NCBI GenBank assembly: GCA_013368325.1
Contig: JAACJK010000007.1
Location: 186,001 to 250,000, forward strand
DNA length: 64,000 bases
Origin: Ephemerocybe angulata
Lineage: Eukaryota > Basidiomycota > Agaricomycetes > Agaricales > Psathyrellaceae
Direction of reading: 5' to 3'
Below the pieces are notes generated by a model that was not told the origin of the DNA, ran no database searches, and saw nothing but the letters and a program-made list of their open reading frames with translations. Position 1 is the first letter of the stretch. The number at the start of each line of letters is the position of its first letter. Positions 1-10,656 of this stretch are shown here, piece by piece. Made by a program: the position numbers and the translations under genes.

Positions 1-1166
1 GAAGGCGATGATGACGTCCCCAAGATCAAGCTTGGAGATGCTTCGTGTGCCGCGCCGTTCACTTCGAAACTTGGACATGTTGCTGCTAGTACGTGCTTCC
101 CCTTCGTCTCGTTTGATTGATGCTGACCATGCCGTTGTGCAGTCTCGCATATCATTCGACAGGGCCGTTGCACTTTGGTTGCGACGATCCAGATGTACAA
201 AATTTTGGCGCTGAACTGCTTGATCACGGCCTACAGTCTGAGTGTGCAGTACCTCGATGGGATCAAGTTTGGCGATTATCAGATCACGGTCAGCGGGATG
301 CTTATGTCTGTGTGTTTCTTGTGTATCTCGCGTGCTAAGGTGAGTGTCTCCTGTGCTGTCTTTTCGTTGTTCGGTCTTCTGATGAGTGAAAATGTAGCCG
401 GTCGAGAAATTGTCGAGGGAACGTCCACTGGGCAACATCTTCAACTTCTACGTGTTGTTGTCGGTTCTGTTGCAGTTTGCGTTGCACATTGCGACGCTCG
501 TCTTCATCACGAACCTCGCGCACATGCTTGAGCCGTACGTGTTTCTCCTTTGTGCAGTCGGTTATCACCCCTAACGGCTTGTCGCTTTCAGTGTTTCTGG
601 ACCTATTGACCTTGACGCCAAGTACTCCCCGAGCTTGTTGAACACCGCCATCTACCTCCTTGGGTTGTCGCAGCAGGTGTCGACATTCGCTATTAACTTC
701 CAGGTACATAGCTTCCTTCGATAACGGGAAATGTCTGTGCTAACACACGTCTTTGTAGGGCCGACCGTTCCGTGAGGGTATCCGAGAAAATCCTGCTCTT
801 TGGTGGGGTCTCATTGGAGCGAGTACCGTCGCCGTTTCCGGTGCGACTGACCTCATCCCTGAGCTTAACCGCTGGCTGCAGATCGTCGAGATGACGAGTG
901 ACGTGCGTCTCTTTCCTGCTTCCCCTCATCTAACTTTATACTCAACCCGCTTTCTTTCACCCTTTTAGTTCAAGTTCAAGCTGACGGCTGCGATGGCCAT
1001 CGACTTTGTTGGCTGCTATATTATCGAGCATGGATGCAAGGCGCTGTTTGCAACGCTTGAGCCCAAGCCTATGATTACAAGGGGCCGGGAGAGAAGGGAG
1101 GCGAGAAGGAGGTTGGAGGAGGCTGAGGCTATGAAGGCGGTCAAGCTTAATGGTAAAGTAGAGTAG
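1..1166 (+). CDS. SPF1: P5A-type cation-transporting ATPase (Spf1), C-terminal part
   Basis: This is the C-terminal 291 residues of an ER-membrane P5A ATPase, a family that acts as a transmembrane-helix dislocase for mis-inserted proteins. I join exons 1-88, 143-339, 398-534, 592-703, 759-902 and 969-1166. The lengths sum to 876 nt (292 codons with the stop), and all five introns are 51-66 nt with GT-AG ends. Recognisable Spf1 segments are [15 protein letters not shown], the [20 protein letters not shown] stretch at the first membrane helices of the M5-M10 block, and [20 protein letters not shown]. The protein ends in a basic/acidic tail ([20 protein letters not shown]). The catalytic P domain lies left of the window. 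The stop is TAG at 1164-1166. I see no lesion, so this is probably a working host gene and the only one here. Confidence 0.93.
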
Positions 1167-2144
1167 ACTTAGTTATATTGTTTGTGTTAATACTTAGTTG
1201 GGCTGGATTGCTTTTGGACACTTGGAAGTTAAGGAGAGTTTGTAAGGTGTGTAGCAGGCTTTTCACCAGCTGCTCTTCTCACTGTGTTGCAATCCGATGG
1301 TCGTGGTACTATGAGAAATAGGGTGTTTGTTGCTATTATTGAGCTGTTTTTCATCCTGTTCTTTGACACTGTTTTTTGACTGTTTTGAAGTGGTTCCGGG
1401 TCCTAGAAGGAGTGTTTTTGAAAACTGTGTTTTTCGGATGTTTGCAAGAGTAGTTCATACCCTGCCTTTGCATCTACCACCTTCAGGTCTGTTTTCCACC
1501 TATTTTTTGTTCTGGTTTTCTCACAGAAGATCAGCGGTGGCAGTGGCCGAGCTTCAATCCCAGTGAGGACACGCTCTGTGATGGACTGGGTTGAGCTGAA
1601 TGTTTCCGAAAATGGCTGTGGATGCTGCAGTTCCCAAGCCAATCCGAAGCTGCACAGACTGTTGCACGTAGTTACCAATTTTGACACAAATTTCAGACAT
1701 ATAAACTGTATTTTACTGAAGCTCGATGCATATGTATGACCCAGGAGGAACAAAAGGGTATGATGATACTATGGCAGGGACGCGGTCATTCAGGCCAGGG
1801 CAGGCATATGCAGATGCCATTCAGACGAGTTCATCAAGGCTCAGACATACACAGACAGATTAAGGCACATTCTGAATTAGGTTGATATTATACTGTACAT
1901 ACTTCTGTGCCTATCTGAAGGGGATCTGAATACGTCTGAAACCACTAGAATACAACTGAAAGTGTCTAAAAGCGAAATGAGGGAAGTATACAACACATCT
2001 GAAAGAAGCTGAAAGTGAATGAAAGTGAATGAAAGTGAATGAAAGTGAATGAAAGTGAATGAAAGCAATGGGAAGCAAACAATGATGCAGGCACCTGAAA
2101 GCAAATGAAAGGAGCTGAACACAGCTGTGTTGACTCACAGTCAC
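1167..2144. other. intergenic stretch, no gene seen
   Basis: This lies between the Spf1 stop and the end of the next minus-strand model. It begins with the T-rich 3' flank of Spf1. The open frames here are short, have no recognisable motif and look random. Its only clear structure is the decamer array described separately. Confidence 0.5.
2001..2070. repeat. 10-bp tandem repeat (GAAAGTGAAT)n
   Basis: Five perfect copies of GAAAGTGAAT lie at 2011-2060. They are flanked by degenerate units at 2001-2010 and 2061-2070, and related GAAAG words continue to about 2115. The purine-rich strand is the + strand. It is a simple minisatellite in intergenic DNA. Confidence 0.95.
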
Positions 2145-4005
2145 CTAATCCTCCTCCTCCTCCTCCTCCCTGTCTCCAAGGTCGCTCAGCTGGCTCTCCT
2201 GCAACTCTACCTGTGCTTCAACAGCTTGTGCAGCTGCTACCTCAGGCTCTTCTTCGTCTTCAGGAATAGGTGCAGGTGTGGCGGCAGTGGCAGCAGCAGC
2301 GCTACATGTGTGATGGTAAGTTTCCAACAAGTTTCCAATTCTAGTCAAACTATTGAACAATATGTACACTTCAGCCTCTGCTTTGGCCTGATTCGATGAT
2401 CTCCCCTTCTTTGCCAGTCGAGCAGCTTGAGCTTCGGCTTTCTTCGCCATTGCCTTCCTTTCATATGCCTTGTATTTGTAAGACTCTTGTCACTAGAGCA
2501 ATTCACAAGTTCAACATACCAGTAACTCAGTCATGCCAAGGGAATTCCAAGCTTGCTGGAAATCTTTCTGTGAGACGGGCCCATGGAGGTCGTGGTAATC
2601 AATGAGATAAATGTTACGACCATCATCGATAGAGGTGGGCAAGGGTCTAGGTCGACTTGGTTGAGCGGAAATAGACAAGCGAGACAGCGATCACAAGTCG
2701 AGTAGGAAAAGGGAAACAAGGGGTTGGATAACCAATAACAAGCTAAGGTACAGGACTGTAGCTACTGGGTATAAATACTAGAGCTTAGAAGTAGTCAAGG
2801 TGCAGCAATAAGGCTGCACATTGTCATACAGGAGTCGAAGTAAGTCGGAATGAGTTGAAGTGCAGTTGCTGTGCAACTGCGCACTAAAAATAGTCTAAAC
2901 AATAACTACGAGTCGATACAAGTCATGAAGAGAAAATTGTGGAGCGGAGCATAACAATAAAGATTTCTATGTTTTTAGCTCAGCACGACGACACCATCTG
3001 GGATAGGAAAAGGAGCTTACCATGCTGTGATGGCTGCTGTGGGCATCAAACCTTTCTTCACTTTTGAGGGTCCAGCAGTTGCAGTAGTAACTGCTACGCT
3101 TGCTTCAGCCTCCTTTGCAGCGACCTCCGTGTTGCCAGTGGGCTCCTCCAAATCCATCTCCACAGCCTTTCGCTTCTTTCCCTTCCTGCGACTCCCTTCA
3201 GTAGATTTCTGTGCAGCGGCAGAGCCCTTCGGAGCAGACTCAGACTTTTCGACAGTGCCAGACTTGGTAGATGTTGTGGCAGGTGTTTTAGCCATGACGC
3301 CGATGGGTTTGGGAGTGGGCTTCTTGTTGGGAGCAGGGACAAGAGGAACGGCTTGCACAATGATAGAGCTATTAACAGCGGGTATGGTAAGCCCACCGCT
3401 AAAACAGTGTCAGAGAGTGTAACAAGAAGAGTCTATATTTATCCACAGTAAGTTCTTTCTCAGCTTCGTCTCCTTGACACTAGGAATGGAGTAAGAACAT
3501 GAACGGGCTTTGATCAAAATGAAATATATGCACAGGGCCTTTTTCTTCTTGACTCTGCCCTTCCCCTTGTCCTCAGCCTCAGCCCTGCCCTTCCCCTTGT
3601 CCTCCTCAGCGCTACCCTTCCCTTTGAGGTCATGTGAGGTGAGCTTGGGCAAGGCGGCATGTTCAGCAGATTCAATCTTGACTTTTGGAGAAGGGTCGGA
3701 AACCTTTTGACACTTTGCGGTGGGCTTCTCCTCATCATCATCATCGTTGACATTGATAACTTTGGATCGTCTGGAATGGTCGGGGTGGTGAGTTCTCGCC
3801 CAGTCACCCCACTTGACGGAACAAAGATTCTTGGCCTTCCACATGTTGGAGCAGAGGCAAAGGATTTCAAACTTATTGTGGATGGTGAGGATGCAGTACG
3901 ACTTGATCTGGTCGCCTGCAGTTCCCCACATCGATGGAAACTTGTCGATGTGATTTTGACCTCAAAGTGTCCTAACAATCTCGTGCAGGCAGTAAGGCTG
4001 TACAC
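2145..4005 (-). CDS. hypothetical low-complexity multi-exon protein
   Basis: I do not recognise the family. On the minus strand several coding-like blocks follow one another. The first (about 3990-3515) has a Cys/Trp-containing segment (LCSNMWKAKNLCSVKWGDWA), an Asp run and repeated (E/D)DKGKGR units. The second (about 3360-3017) is rich in Lys, Pro, Ala and Thr with a KGKKRK basic cluster. The third (about 2650-2522) reads DDGRNIYLIDYHDLHGPV. The last (2490-2145) is an Ala/Lys coiled coil (AKKAEAQAARLAKKG) ending in a Glu/Asp tail. Splice-like GT and AG sites separate the blocks, but I cannot fix every boundary. The composition suggests a nuclear, nucleic-acid-associated protein. It could equally be a repeat-family remnant, since a similar Lys/Glu-rich scrap occurs at 5.65-6.0 kb. 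Confidence 0.4.
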
Positions 4006-4009
4006 GAGT

Positions 4010-4770
4010 CAGGGTGACCCATCCGACTCATGGGTATTACCCATGGGAATACCCGCCATGACCCGGACCTGTGGATCCAGGTCCACCCATGGGAACATAC
4101 TCATGAGGGTCCAAGTCTTGGTTTTAGATTTTGACCAACTCATGAGTCATAGCCCAAAACCTCAAAGGTGGCAAATATTATGTCTAGATCACTTTATATA
4201 TATTTATAATGATACTTAGACATATCTATAGTAATACATGGCTTTATCCAGTCCCATTACAGTATATGTGGGCAGACTTAGGCTGATAAAGTGCAAATCT
4301 CTGTGGGTACTCATGAGTAAAACCTGTTTGAAACCTGTGGGAATACTCACACTGACCCGCACCCGTGGGTCTGAGTCATCTGTGGGAAAAGACCCGTGTG
4401 AGTCCGAGTCAGGAATTTTTTACCATGGGTACCCGCACCAAGGGTCCGAGTCGACTCACAGGTGGACTCGTGTACAGTGCCAGGCAGGTGTTGTATGCTT
4501 TGGTGATCTGGTTGAGGAGAGATGAACTGATAATGTTGCCACTTTTGTTGATGAGAAACTTCAGCTTCTGGTTGATATCGCATGTGCCGTTAGTCGCTAG
4601 GGTGGACTTGGGACCCTTTTTCCCTTTCCCGATGCCACAGTTGGGCTCAGAACCGATGTGTTTAGTGATCACTACGGGTTTCCCGTGGCTCCCATGGCAG
4701 TGCACCATACCCGGACCCGGGCATGACTCGTACCCATGGTGTGCGGGTTTTCCCATCAAAACAAGCCCAA
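4010..4770. repeat. region dense in CCCATGGG / ACTCATGAGT palindromic words
   Basis: Variants of CCCATGGGTA and its near-palindromes (CCCATGGGAA, ACCATGGGTACC, CTCATGAG, GACCCG-type words) recur about a dozen times on both strands. Open frames crossing it merely translate the repeats (for example PWVLPMG). I see no convincing gene. It looks like a degenerated element built from short inverted words. Confidence 0.5.
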
Positions 4771-4879
4771 ATCGGCCAAATCGGCCAGGTTTTGGGCGAG
4801 CTATGAGTCTTTTCACTAAAAGCCTGGTGCAGGGGTGGGGAACCTCAAAAGACCTGGTGGCGCCAACGGCGCGCTAATC

Positions 4880-5640
4880 AGGCCTTTAATGCTCCAAAAG
4901 AAATTTGATACATGGTATGTATTAGCCCCATTCAAAATTGGAATCCAGAGGTAACAGACCATACCTCATTCCTTTGATATTCTGCCGATCTGCCTGATGA
5001 TCATTCTACAGGCACATATATGCACTATTTTGGACTCTGAAAAGAGTTTCGTGGTCTGCACATCTGATGATATCATTAGACGAGCTCGTTTGGGGGTTTT
5101 GGTACTAGGCGAGAACAAGAAAATAAGTTTATTGGTTCCTGTAGGTATATCACAAGGTACGTACCATATTGCCGCCCAATCCACTGGCAGTTTAGAGCCC
5201 GGGCTCCTGCTTAACGCTATTCATTCTGCCTTGTGGGTTTTGGTACTAAGCGAGTGTATAAAAAGAGCTCATTAGCCAATATAAACCAGATATACTTCTG
5301 TGCAAGCAACACGTACCAGCATATTCATCAAACCACTGCCATGTTGTCCACTCTTGAGCTCCATCTTGATGTGTTGAATCTAGGTGGGCCAGAGTTGAGA
5401 TCTATATCACTGAGGTACTGCCTAGAAGGGTGAAATGGGCCAGCTCCATAGCTGAAAAATGGGGATGACATGATGGCCAAGTTTAAGCGAGAAAAGCGAG
5501 CAGAAGGTCAGTTAGAGAACTGTGTGTAGAGGCCAATAATAAACAAACACAAACAATGCTGCAAAACTTAAAGTTTGGGGCAACTCGAATCAGAATCGCA
5601 ATTGGGCATAAATGAACATAGTGGGGGGATGTAGTTAGGG
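4880..5640. other. non-coding stretch with one dispersed 20-bp repeat
   Basis: A GGGTTTTGGTACTARGCGAG sequence occurs at about 5094-5113 and again at about 5234-5253, with one mismatch. No gene is visible. The short frames across this stretch contain no recognisable motif. Confidence 0.4.
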
Positions 5641-5649
5641 TCTATATAG

Positions 5650-5997
5650 TTTTCTTTTGGTATGCAGTAAGCCTGCACTTCTTATACACCGCATTTTCCA
5701 GCTTATCCCGTTCAAATTTGAGCTCCTCTTCAAGGTACTAGATTCAGTCTTCAGATGCCTCGATTTCAAGGTCACAGAGCTTTCGTGCCTTTTTGGGTTG
5801 GGCTGCACGAAGAGAGTGCAGTGTCATAGTACCTGGATCTTTACAAGTGACATAGGATAGTGCTTGCTATATATAAATCAGTGACTGTAAAGCGAGGACT
5901 GGGTAGACAGGCCTCTGTAACTTTGTCTTCCTCAGCCTGAGCATCATCCATTTCAGGAACCACGAATTCATCATCATAGTTGACCTCAGCCCATGTG
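5650..5997 (-). pseudogene. acidic / coiled-coil gene fragment
   Basis: The minus strand has an acidic exon-like block (about 5996-5905, TWAEVNYDDEFVVPEMDDAQ). A GT-AG-like gap follows, and then a charged coiled-coil block (about 5830-5655, including RAAQPKKARKLCDLEIEAS and YLEEELKFERDKLEN). Two in-frame stops sit between the two parts of the coiled coil. The upstream part of the gene is missing, because the inverted-terminus element starting near 6006 abuts it. The composition resembles the last exon of the 2.1-4.0 kb model, so both may be copies of one repeat-borne family. I cannot assign a function. Confidence 0.35.
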
Positions 5998-6005
5998 GCT
6001 ATAAT

Positions 6006-6640
6006 TCTCAGTCCCCAACCTATTCATGTGGACTCCACATGGACTGCCCAGAGTCCACTAGACCAGTGAACTCTGGGTATTTTATGGAGTCCACGTGGAG
6101 TCCATACCCCCTCCACAATCAGTCCACCCCCCTCCACAGCCAGTGCACATCAGACTTAAGAGTTTATATCCATTCCCAAGCTAGTGAAGTCCACATGGAG
6201 TCCATGTGACCTCTTATAATCTTTACTTTTAACAGAAAGGAAATAAATGACATACCTCAGGATTGAACCTGAGACCTTGGAAATAGCTATTAATAAGCTT
6301 TTGGTGTGAGTGCTAGCCACTAAGCTATCTAGTCTTATATATTTTACCTTGTAATTAGGCTATATCCTATACAGATTGCAAAGTCGATCATTTTGCTGAT
6401 TGTAAGACTAGTTTTTAACCAATTGCCAATTAGTTATTTTATAGCATCAACACTACAAAATAACGACAACAGTATTATATAATCAAAATGATGGGACCAA
6501 AAATCGTCATCAGTGGCAGTCTCAGATTGATGCATTATGTTATAATAATGGCTGTCATCTGGCCCTGCCAAATAATAGCACTGCCAATGCATCTTCCTGG
6601 CACTGCTAGTAAGCAATGTTAGTGGAACTGCCAATGAGCA
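6006..6640 (-). mobile_element. inverted-terminus element with tRNA-like core, copy 2 (diverged)
   Basis: It starts with CAGTCCCCAACCTATTC, matching the terminus of the copy at 7.86-8.69 kb read on the opposite strand. The next 500 bp align by eye with that copy in inverted orientation. Shared parts include the GTGGACTCCAC words, the tRNA-like block and the AT-rich stretch around TTTTATAGCATCAACACTAC. Past about 6520 the interior is different (repeated GGCAGT / CACTGCC words), so the far end is uncertain. It carries no coding capacity. Confidence 0.6.
6254..6335 (-). other. tRNA-like pol III promoter block (copy 2)
   Basis: On the minus strand an A-box-like TAGCTTAGTGGCTAGC (about 6327-6312) is followed by a B-box-like GGTTCAATCCT (about 6270-6260). 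The B box sits within a perfect T-arm-like stem (CTCAGG / CCTGAG). The acceptor and anticodon arms are not convincing, so this is a tRNA-derived promoter rather than a working tRNA. Confidence 0.55.
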
Positions 6641-6659
6641 GTAGCTGAGGCAAAATTCA

Positions 6660-7083
6660 CTCCACTTAATCTTGGTACAGCTAGGTGACTAAGGTGAAAT
6701 GTATGCCATTTAGGACATGCCCTGAGGAGTAACTTACATTATCGGCAATTCAAAGACAAGATTGGGGAGGCAAAGCATTGTGGCAGTGAGTAGAGCATTT
6801 CTGAGGTTTAATAAAAGCATGATAACTAGATGTGAGGTGCAACCAGTGTTTAATAGATTCAAATACAGTAGATCCAAAAAGTTGTGCTCATGTTACAGGC
6901 TCTGGAAATGAGGTTTGATTCAAGTTAAACATAGTATAGTGTGCAGTATAAGGCATCCTTTAAAACTGCTACTCCCCCAGAAGACCTGTAGGACTCCGGC
7001 TTGTCCATTGGACTTCTAGTGGACTTCTGCTGGACGCAAGTGCGCGTAACCAAAGTAGCACGGCTGTCTGCACTTATCTCTGC
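6660..7083. other. spacer without recognisable gene
   Basis: This lies between the diverged element copy and the broken gene at 7.1 kb. I see no repeat or coding signature in it. Confidence 0.4.
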
Positions 7084-7856
7084 TTGTTATCTACGTGGGA
7101 AAGAGCGGTGCTTATTCAAAACCTGCCGCTCAATGTCTCAACCAAGTCTCAACTTCTTGCCAACTACTACCACCAACACTACCACCACCAACCAACCATC
7201 TCTGCAATAGCCCATATTCTTTGCTCTGCAAAGTCCGGCAGCGATTGGACAGCTGGCGATCTCATTGCTTTCAACATCCATATTAATCCAACTCTTCTAG
7301 CAAACTTTTCCCTTCCTGATTGTGCAGACCCGTTGCTGGATGGTCTTAATCCTGGCATCCTCACCTCCCCCACTACTGATGATCCTACCCTCTCAGATGC
7401 TGCTGAGGCATATCTCAGTTACATCAATTTTGCTATCTATGCAACTCAAGAAAGTTCCATTGATGACTTATCCACAGAGACTCTGAAGTTGGCGGACTTC
7501 AAGGAATGAAACATGACCATAGCAACCTGCTACGACATCCCCCTCACTATCTGCCATCAATCGAAGACTGCTGAAACAAATGTTTGCCTTATTTATTGTC
7601 TCTCAACCATCCTAATCGTGCTTGTTGAGAAGAAAACACTTGCAAACAAGACCAATACTGAGCCGCAGATTGTGGCAGAAGCAATCATGGTGTTCCAGTC
7701 CAATAATATCAGGTGCAGAGAGAGGGGCTTACACCACCTAGATGCCATGATCATTCCTTGCATAACTATGAAGGGCACCACCCCTACTTTTTATCTCATT
7801 CTAGTTACCAGCCAACTGAGCAACACCGTCATGACTGCTGCCTACCCCAGATCGAG
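7084..7856 (+). pseudogene. broken conserved-type hypothetical gene, truncated by element insertion
   Basis: One reading frame runs from about 7084 and continues past a TGA at 7507-7509 into a second coding-like block. The first block reads SAIAHILCSAKSGSDWTAGD and ends LKLADFKE. The second reads VEKKTLANKTN, then QIVAEAIMVFQSN, then PTFYLILVTSQLSNTVMTAA. The second block has the rhythm of a folded domain (VVVEKKT...EAI.F...R....PCITMKGT.PTFY.). It stops where the inverted-terminus element begins near 7857, and I do not find the continuation on the far side of the element. I believe related proteins occur in agaricomycetes but cannot name a family. I read it as a pseudogene with one stop and an insertion. 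Confidence 0.5.
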
Positions 7857-8695
7857 TACTTCACACTCCCCCACCTGTTCGCGTGGACTCCACGTGGACT
7901 CCACAAAGAATCCAGTGGCATACCAGTGGACTGAAAGCCAAATTTTTGGCAGGCCTCCTGCCAAAAACAGTCCACAAACAGTCCATGAGCAGTCCACGCC
8001 CCCCTGCCAGGCTCTGTGGAGTCCATCTGGACTCTGATTATGGACTGAATCCACTGGACTCATGTGGACTACCACTGGACTCAAACCACTGGACTGATTA
8101 TAGACTACTGCTGGACTACCACTAATGATGATTTTTGATCCCATCATTTTTATTATATAATACTGTTGTCATTGTTTTGTAGTGTTGATGCTATAAAATA
8201 ACTAAGCAATTGGTTAAAAACTAGTCTCACAATCAGCAAAATGATTTCCGAGCATCGACTTTGCAATCTAAAAATAGGATATGGTATAGGGTATAGTCTA
8301 ATTAAAAGGTAAAATATATAAGACCAGATAGCCTAGTGGCTAGCACTCATGCCAAAAGCTTAGTAATAGCTATTTCCAAGGTCTCAGGTTCAATCCTGAG
8401 GCATGCTATTTATTTTCTTTCTGTCAAAAGTAGAGATCATAAGAGTTCAAATGGACTCCACGTGGACTCCATATGGACTCCACTGGTTTGGGAATAGATA
8501 TAAACTCTTAAGTCTAATATGGACTGGCTGTGGAGGGGGGGTGGACTGATTGTGGAGGGGGTATGGACTCCACGTGGACTCCACAATGAGTTCACTGGTC
8601 AGAGTCCACGAAACACCCACAGTCCAGTGGTAGACCAGTGGACTGTACCCAGTCCACGTGGAGTCCACGTGAACAGGTGGGGGACTGTGAATTAC
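7857..8695 (+). mobile_element. inverted-terminus element with tRNA-like core, copy 1 (most complete)
   Basis: The left end CACTCCCCCACCTGTTCGCG is mirrored at the right end by an ACAGGTGGGGGACTGTG sequence near 8690. Just inside both ends lie GTGGACTCCACGTGGACTCC repeats. GTGGACT/AGTCCAC words recur dozens of times in the outer thirds. The AT-rich centre holds the tRNA-like block at 8324-8405. At about 840 bp with no coding capacity it resembles a MITE, but the internal pol III-type promoter also recalls SINEs. I cannot settle the target duplication: TAC/TTAC flanks are suggestive only. Confidence 0.72.
8324..8405 (+). other. tRNA-like pol III promoter block (copy 1)
   Basis: The A-box-like TAGCCTAGTGGCTAGC is at 8329-8344 and the B-box-like GGTTCAATCCT at 8387-8397. 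The B box sits in a 6-bp T-arm-like stem, CTCAGG-TTCAAT-CCTGAG. Between them AGCT-TAGTAAT-AGCT could form a 7-base anticodon-type loop. The D-arm sequence matches the tRNA consensus well. Acceptor pairing is absent, so it is a tRNA-derived promoter. Confidence 0.65.
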
Positions 8696-8699
8696 AGCC

Positions 8700-9290
8700 C
8701 AGATCACCAACTTACATTGAGAAGTGTGTTACTGTCGCGGACTGTCAGCTTTGTAGTCGCGGTGACTCGGGGAGGATAGAGAAACGATAAATCATTGTAT
8801 TGCTATGTTGTGTGAATCTATGAACTGTGATTTAGTCCGAGATGTGTATCAACGGAACCCGCATTATGTGGGGTGCGAGTTCCGAAGGTGGGGGTGAGGT
8901 GCCAGTGAGAGGAGAAAAGAGAGTCGAAAGAAAGAGCTGAGAATGAGCTCGAAAAGAGGTGTGTGAAGTGAATGGAATTCGAGGCTCGGAAAGTGCTCGA
9001 AATGCGGTGAAAGGAAGACCGAGAGGATGGGAACGAGGAGGAGAACCTCTCGAGGCGATCCTGGCTCGGCATGAGGGGGAATATCTCACTGGCGCCTGAG
9101 CGCTTCTGGCGGGCAGCGACAAGCCGATTCCCGACTGAATAAAGTCAGAATTCGGGAGCCGACTCTACCATTACGGGCGTAGACTACTACAGCGGTGACC
9201 GACCGGAAGACACTCACCCACTAGGGAAAAGCTCGCATGTCTGTGGAAGAAAATGAATGCATTTGAAGGGGGAAATGAAAGCCGTCTGTC
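8700..9290. other. spacer between element copy 1 and the Ngaro/DIRS-like element
   Basis: No gene is visible. The right half may be the 3' untranslated part and terminal repeat of the retrotransposon that follows on the minus strand. I could not match it to a second copy near 14.5 kb by eye. Confidence 0.35.
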
Positions 9291-9292
9291 TA

Positions 9293-10591
9293 TCACTTCC
9301 TGGGGGTGTGTTTGACTACCTTGGCATAAGCCCTAATCGAGTCGCGAATGGAATCGCGCGTGACATTGGGATTATGAGTGAAAAGGAAGAGTGGGAGAAT
9401 CGAGTCGATCTCTCGCCAATATTCCAGAAAGGCCCGGGACTTCCAACGTCCCTGAGTTGCTACCATGTCCGGATGGTGGCCGAGCAAGAGGAGATGCATC
9501 GCCCTGCCGATGTGAAAGCTATGTCCTGGCATTTCTGGTAGGCCTCGCGCGACCCAGATCTCGTTGCATCTTTCCACCAGCCCTGAGCATTTTCATCATT
9601 GTAAGCGAAGAAAGGAGCGGAGTCGGGTACGTCGAAGTTTAGAGATACATGCCTCTTGAGGGCAGCGATGGGGCAGAGTCTGTCGCCTTTCCGCGCTGTG
9701 ATAGATATGGTGGCGCCTGCGCGTTCCGTGGTCTTGGACCAGGGGATGAATAGCGTCGCGTATTCGGTGGAAGGTGTGCCGGGAGAACTCCTGGTGTGTG
9801 AAAACTTGAGTTCCGCCCCTCGTGTAACATAATGGTCAGGGTTGAAGAGGTTGGCTAGGATAAGTTCGCCTAAATGGCAGCAGGACCAGAAAGCAATCGA
9901 GGCCACCGCCCACGTTGCGATGTCCTTCGGATCGTTGTGATTTAAGTTGTCGTAGAGAGTCTCCATGTGTTCGATGGTCACTGGAGAAAGCTTGGCCCTG
10001 CGTGAGGAGATAGGTGCCAGCTTCTTGACTCCTACGCGAGCCCTGGTGAGAAGACCTGAGTCCTCTCCATGCCACTTGGCGCCGTGGATGGTGTGCCAAA
10101 ACTTGAGTCCAGCCAACCAGGTTGTGATTGTGCTCTGGCCGATGGTGCCAGCGCAAGAGGTGATGAAGAGGGTGAGGAGTTCTTCTGAAGCCGGCATGTG
10201 ATCATCCTTCGAAATGTTGCGCTTGTCACAGAACTGAGTGAAGCGTAAGAGCGCTGAAGCGTATGAGTCTCTTGTCAGTTTCTTCGAGCGAGTGTATCAT
10301 GATGGAGAACATCTTGTTGGCGTCTTCGAGCGTGATTCCTTGGTCTTTCATCTTCTGTCTTCGTTTTATGGCGAAGGGGGTCAACCACGTTGTGAAGCGG
10401 TCCCGAGCTCTGCCATTGTTGGGTCGAAGAGTGGACGGGGCGAATCGGTCAGTGAGCTTAGTGCGTTTGGAGTTGTTCTTCTGTTGAGGTTGGGGCGTGT
10501 TGGATGGGGTGTTTCCTAGAGTTTTCAATGATGATGATGGTGGGAGTGAAGAGGTGATGGTTGGAGAGCCTATGTTCAGTTGGCCATCCAT
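9293..10591 (-). pseudogene. tyrosine recombinase of the Ngaro/DIRS-like element
   Basis: The enzyme would integrate the circular cDNA by site-specific recombination. The N-terminal DNA-binding part starts at Met 10591 (MDGQLNIGSP). A one-nucleotide frame break near 10256 leads into RFTQFCDKRNISKDD and the core domain. A second frame break near 9580-9600 leads into VERCNEIWVARGLPEMPGHS. The C-terminal catalytic block contains GHSFHIGRAM, then GRWKSRAFLEYWR with the candidate nucleophilic Tyr. Both catalytic arginines appear lost: the first motif reads CCHLGE where CCRLGE is usual, and HxxR reads HSFH. Both changes fit CGN-to-CAN transitions. It is clearly inactive. Confidence 0.75.
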
Positions 10592-10656
10592 GAGACACCA
10601 AAAATCTTTCAGATGAGAACTTTTGTTTCACGACGAAGCCATATTGGCTGAATGTG

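Noticed and set aside
1403..1753. Minus-strand 116-residue frame downstream of Spf1
   Set aside because: It has low complexity and no motif, and overlaps the Spf1 3' flank. No splice sites support it.
8832..9122. Ser/Arg-rich minus-strand gene before the recombinase
   Set aside because: No domain or start context is visible. It lies in the likely 3' untranslated part of the Ngaro/DIRS-like element.
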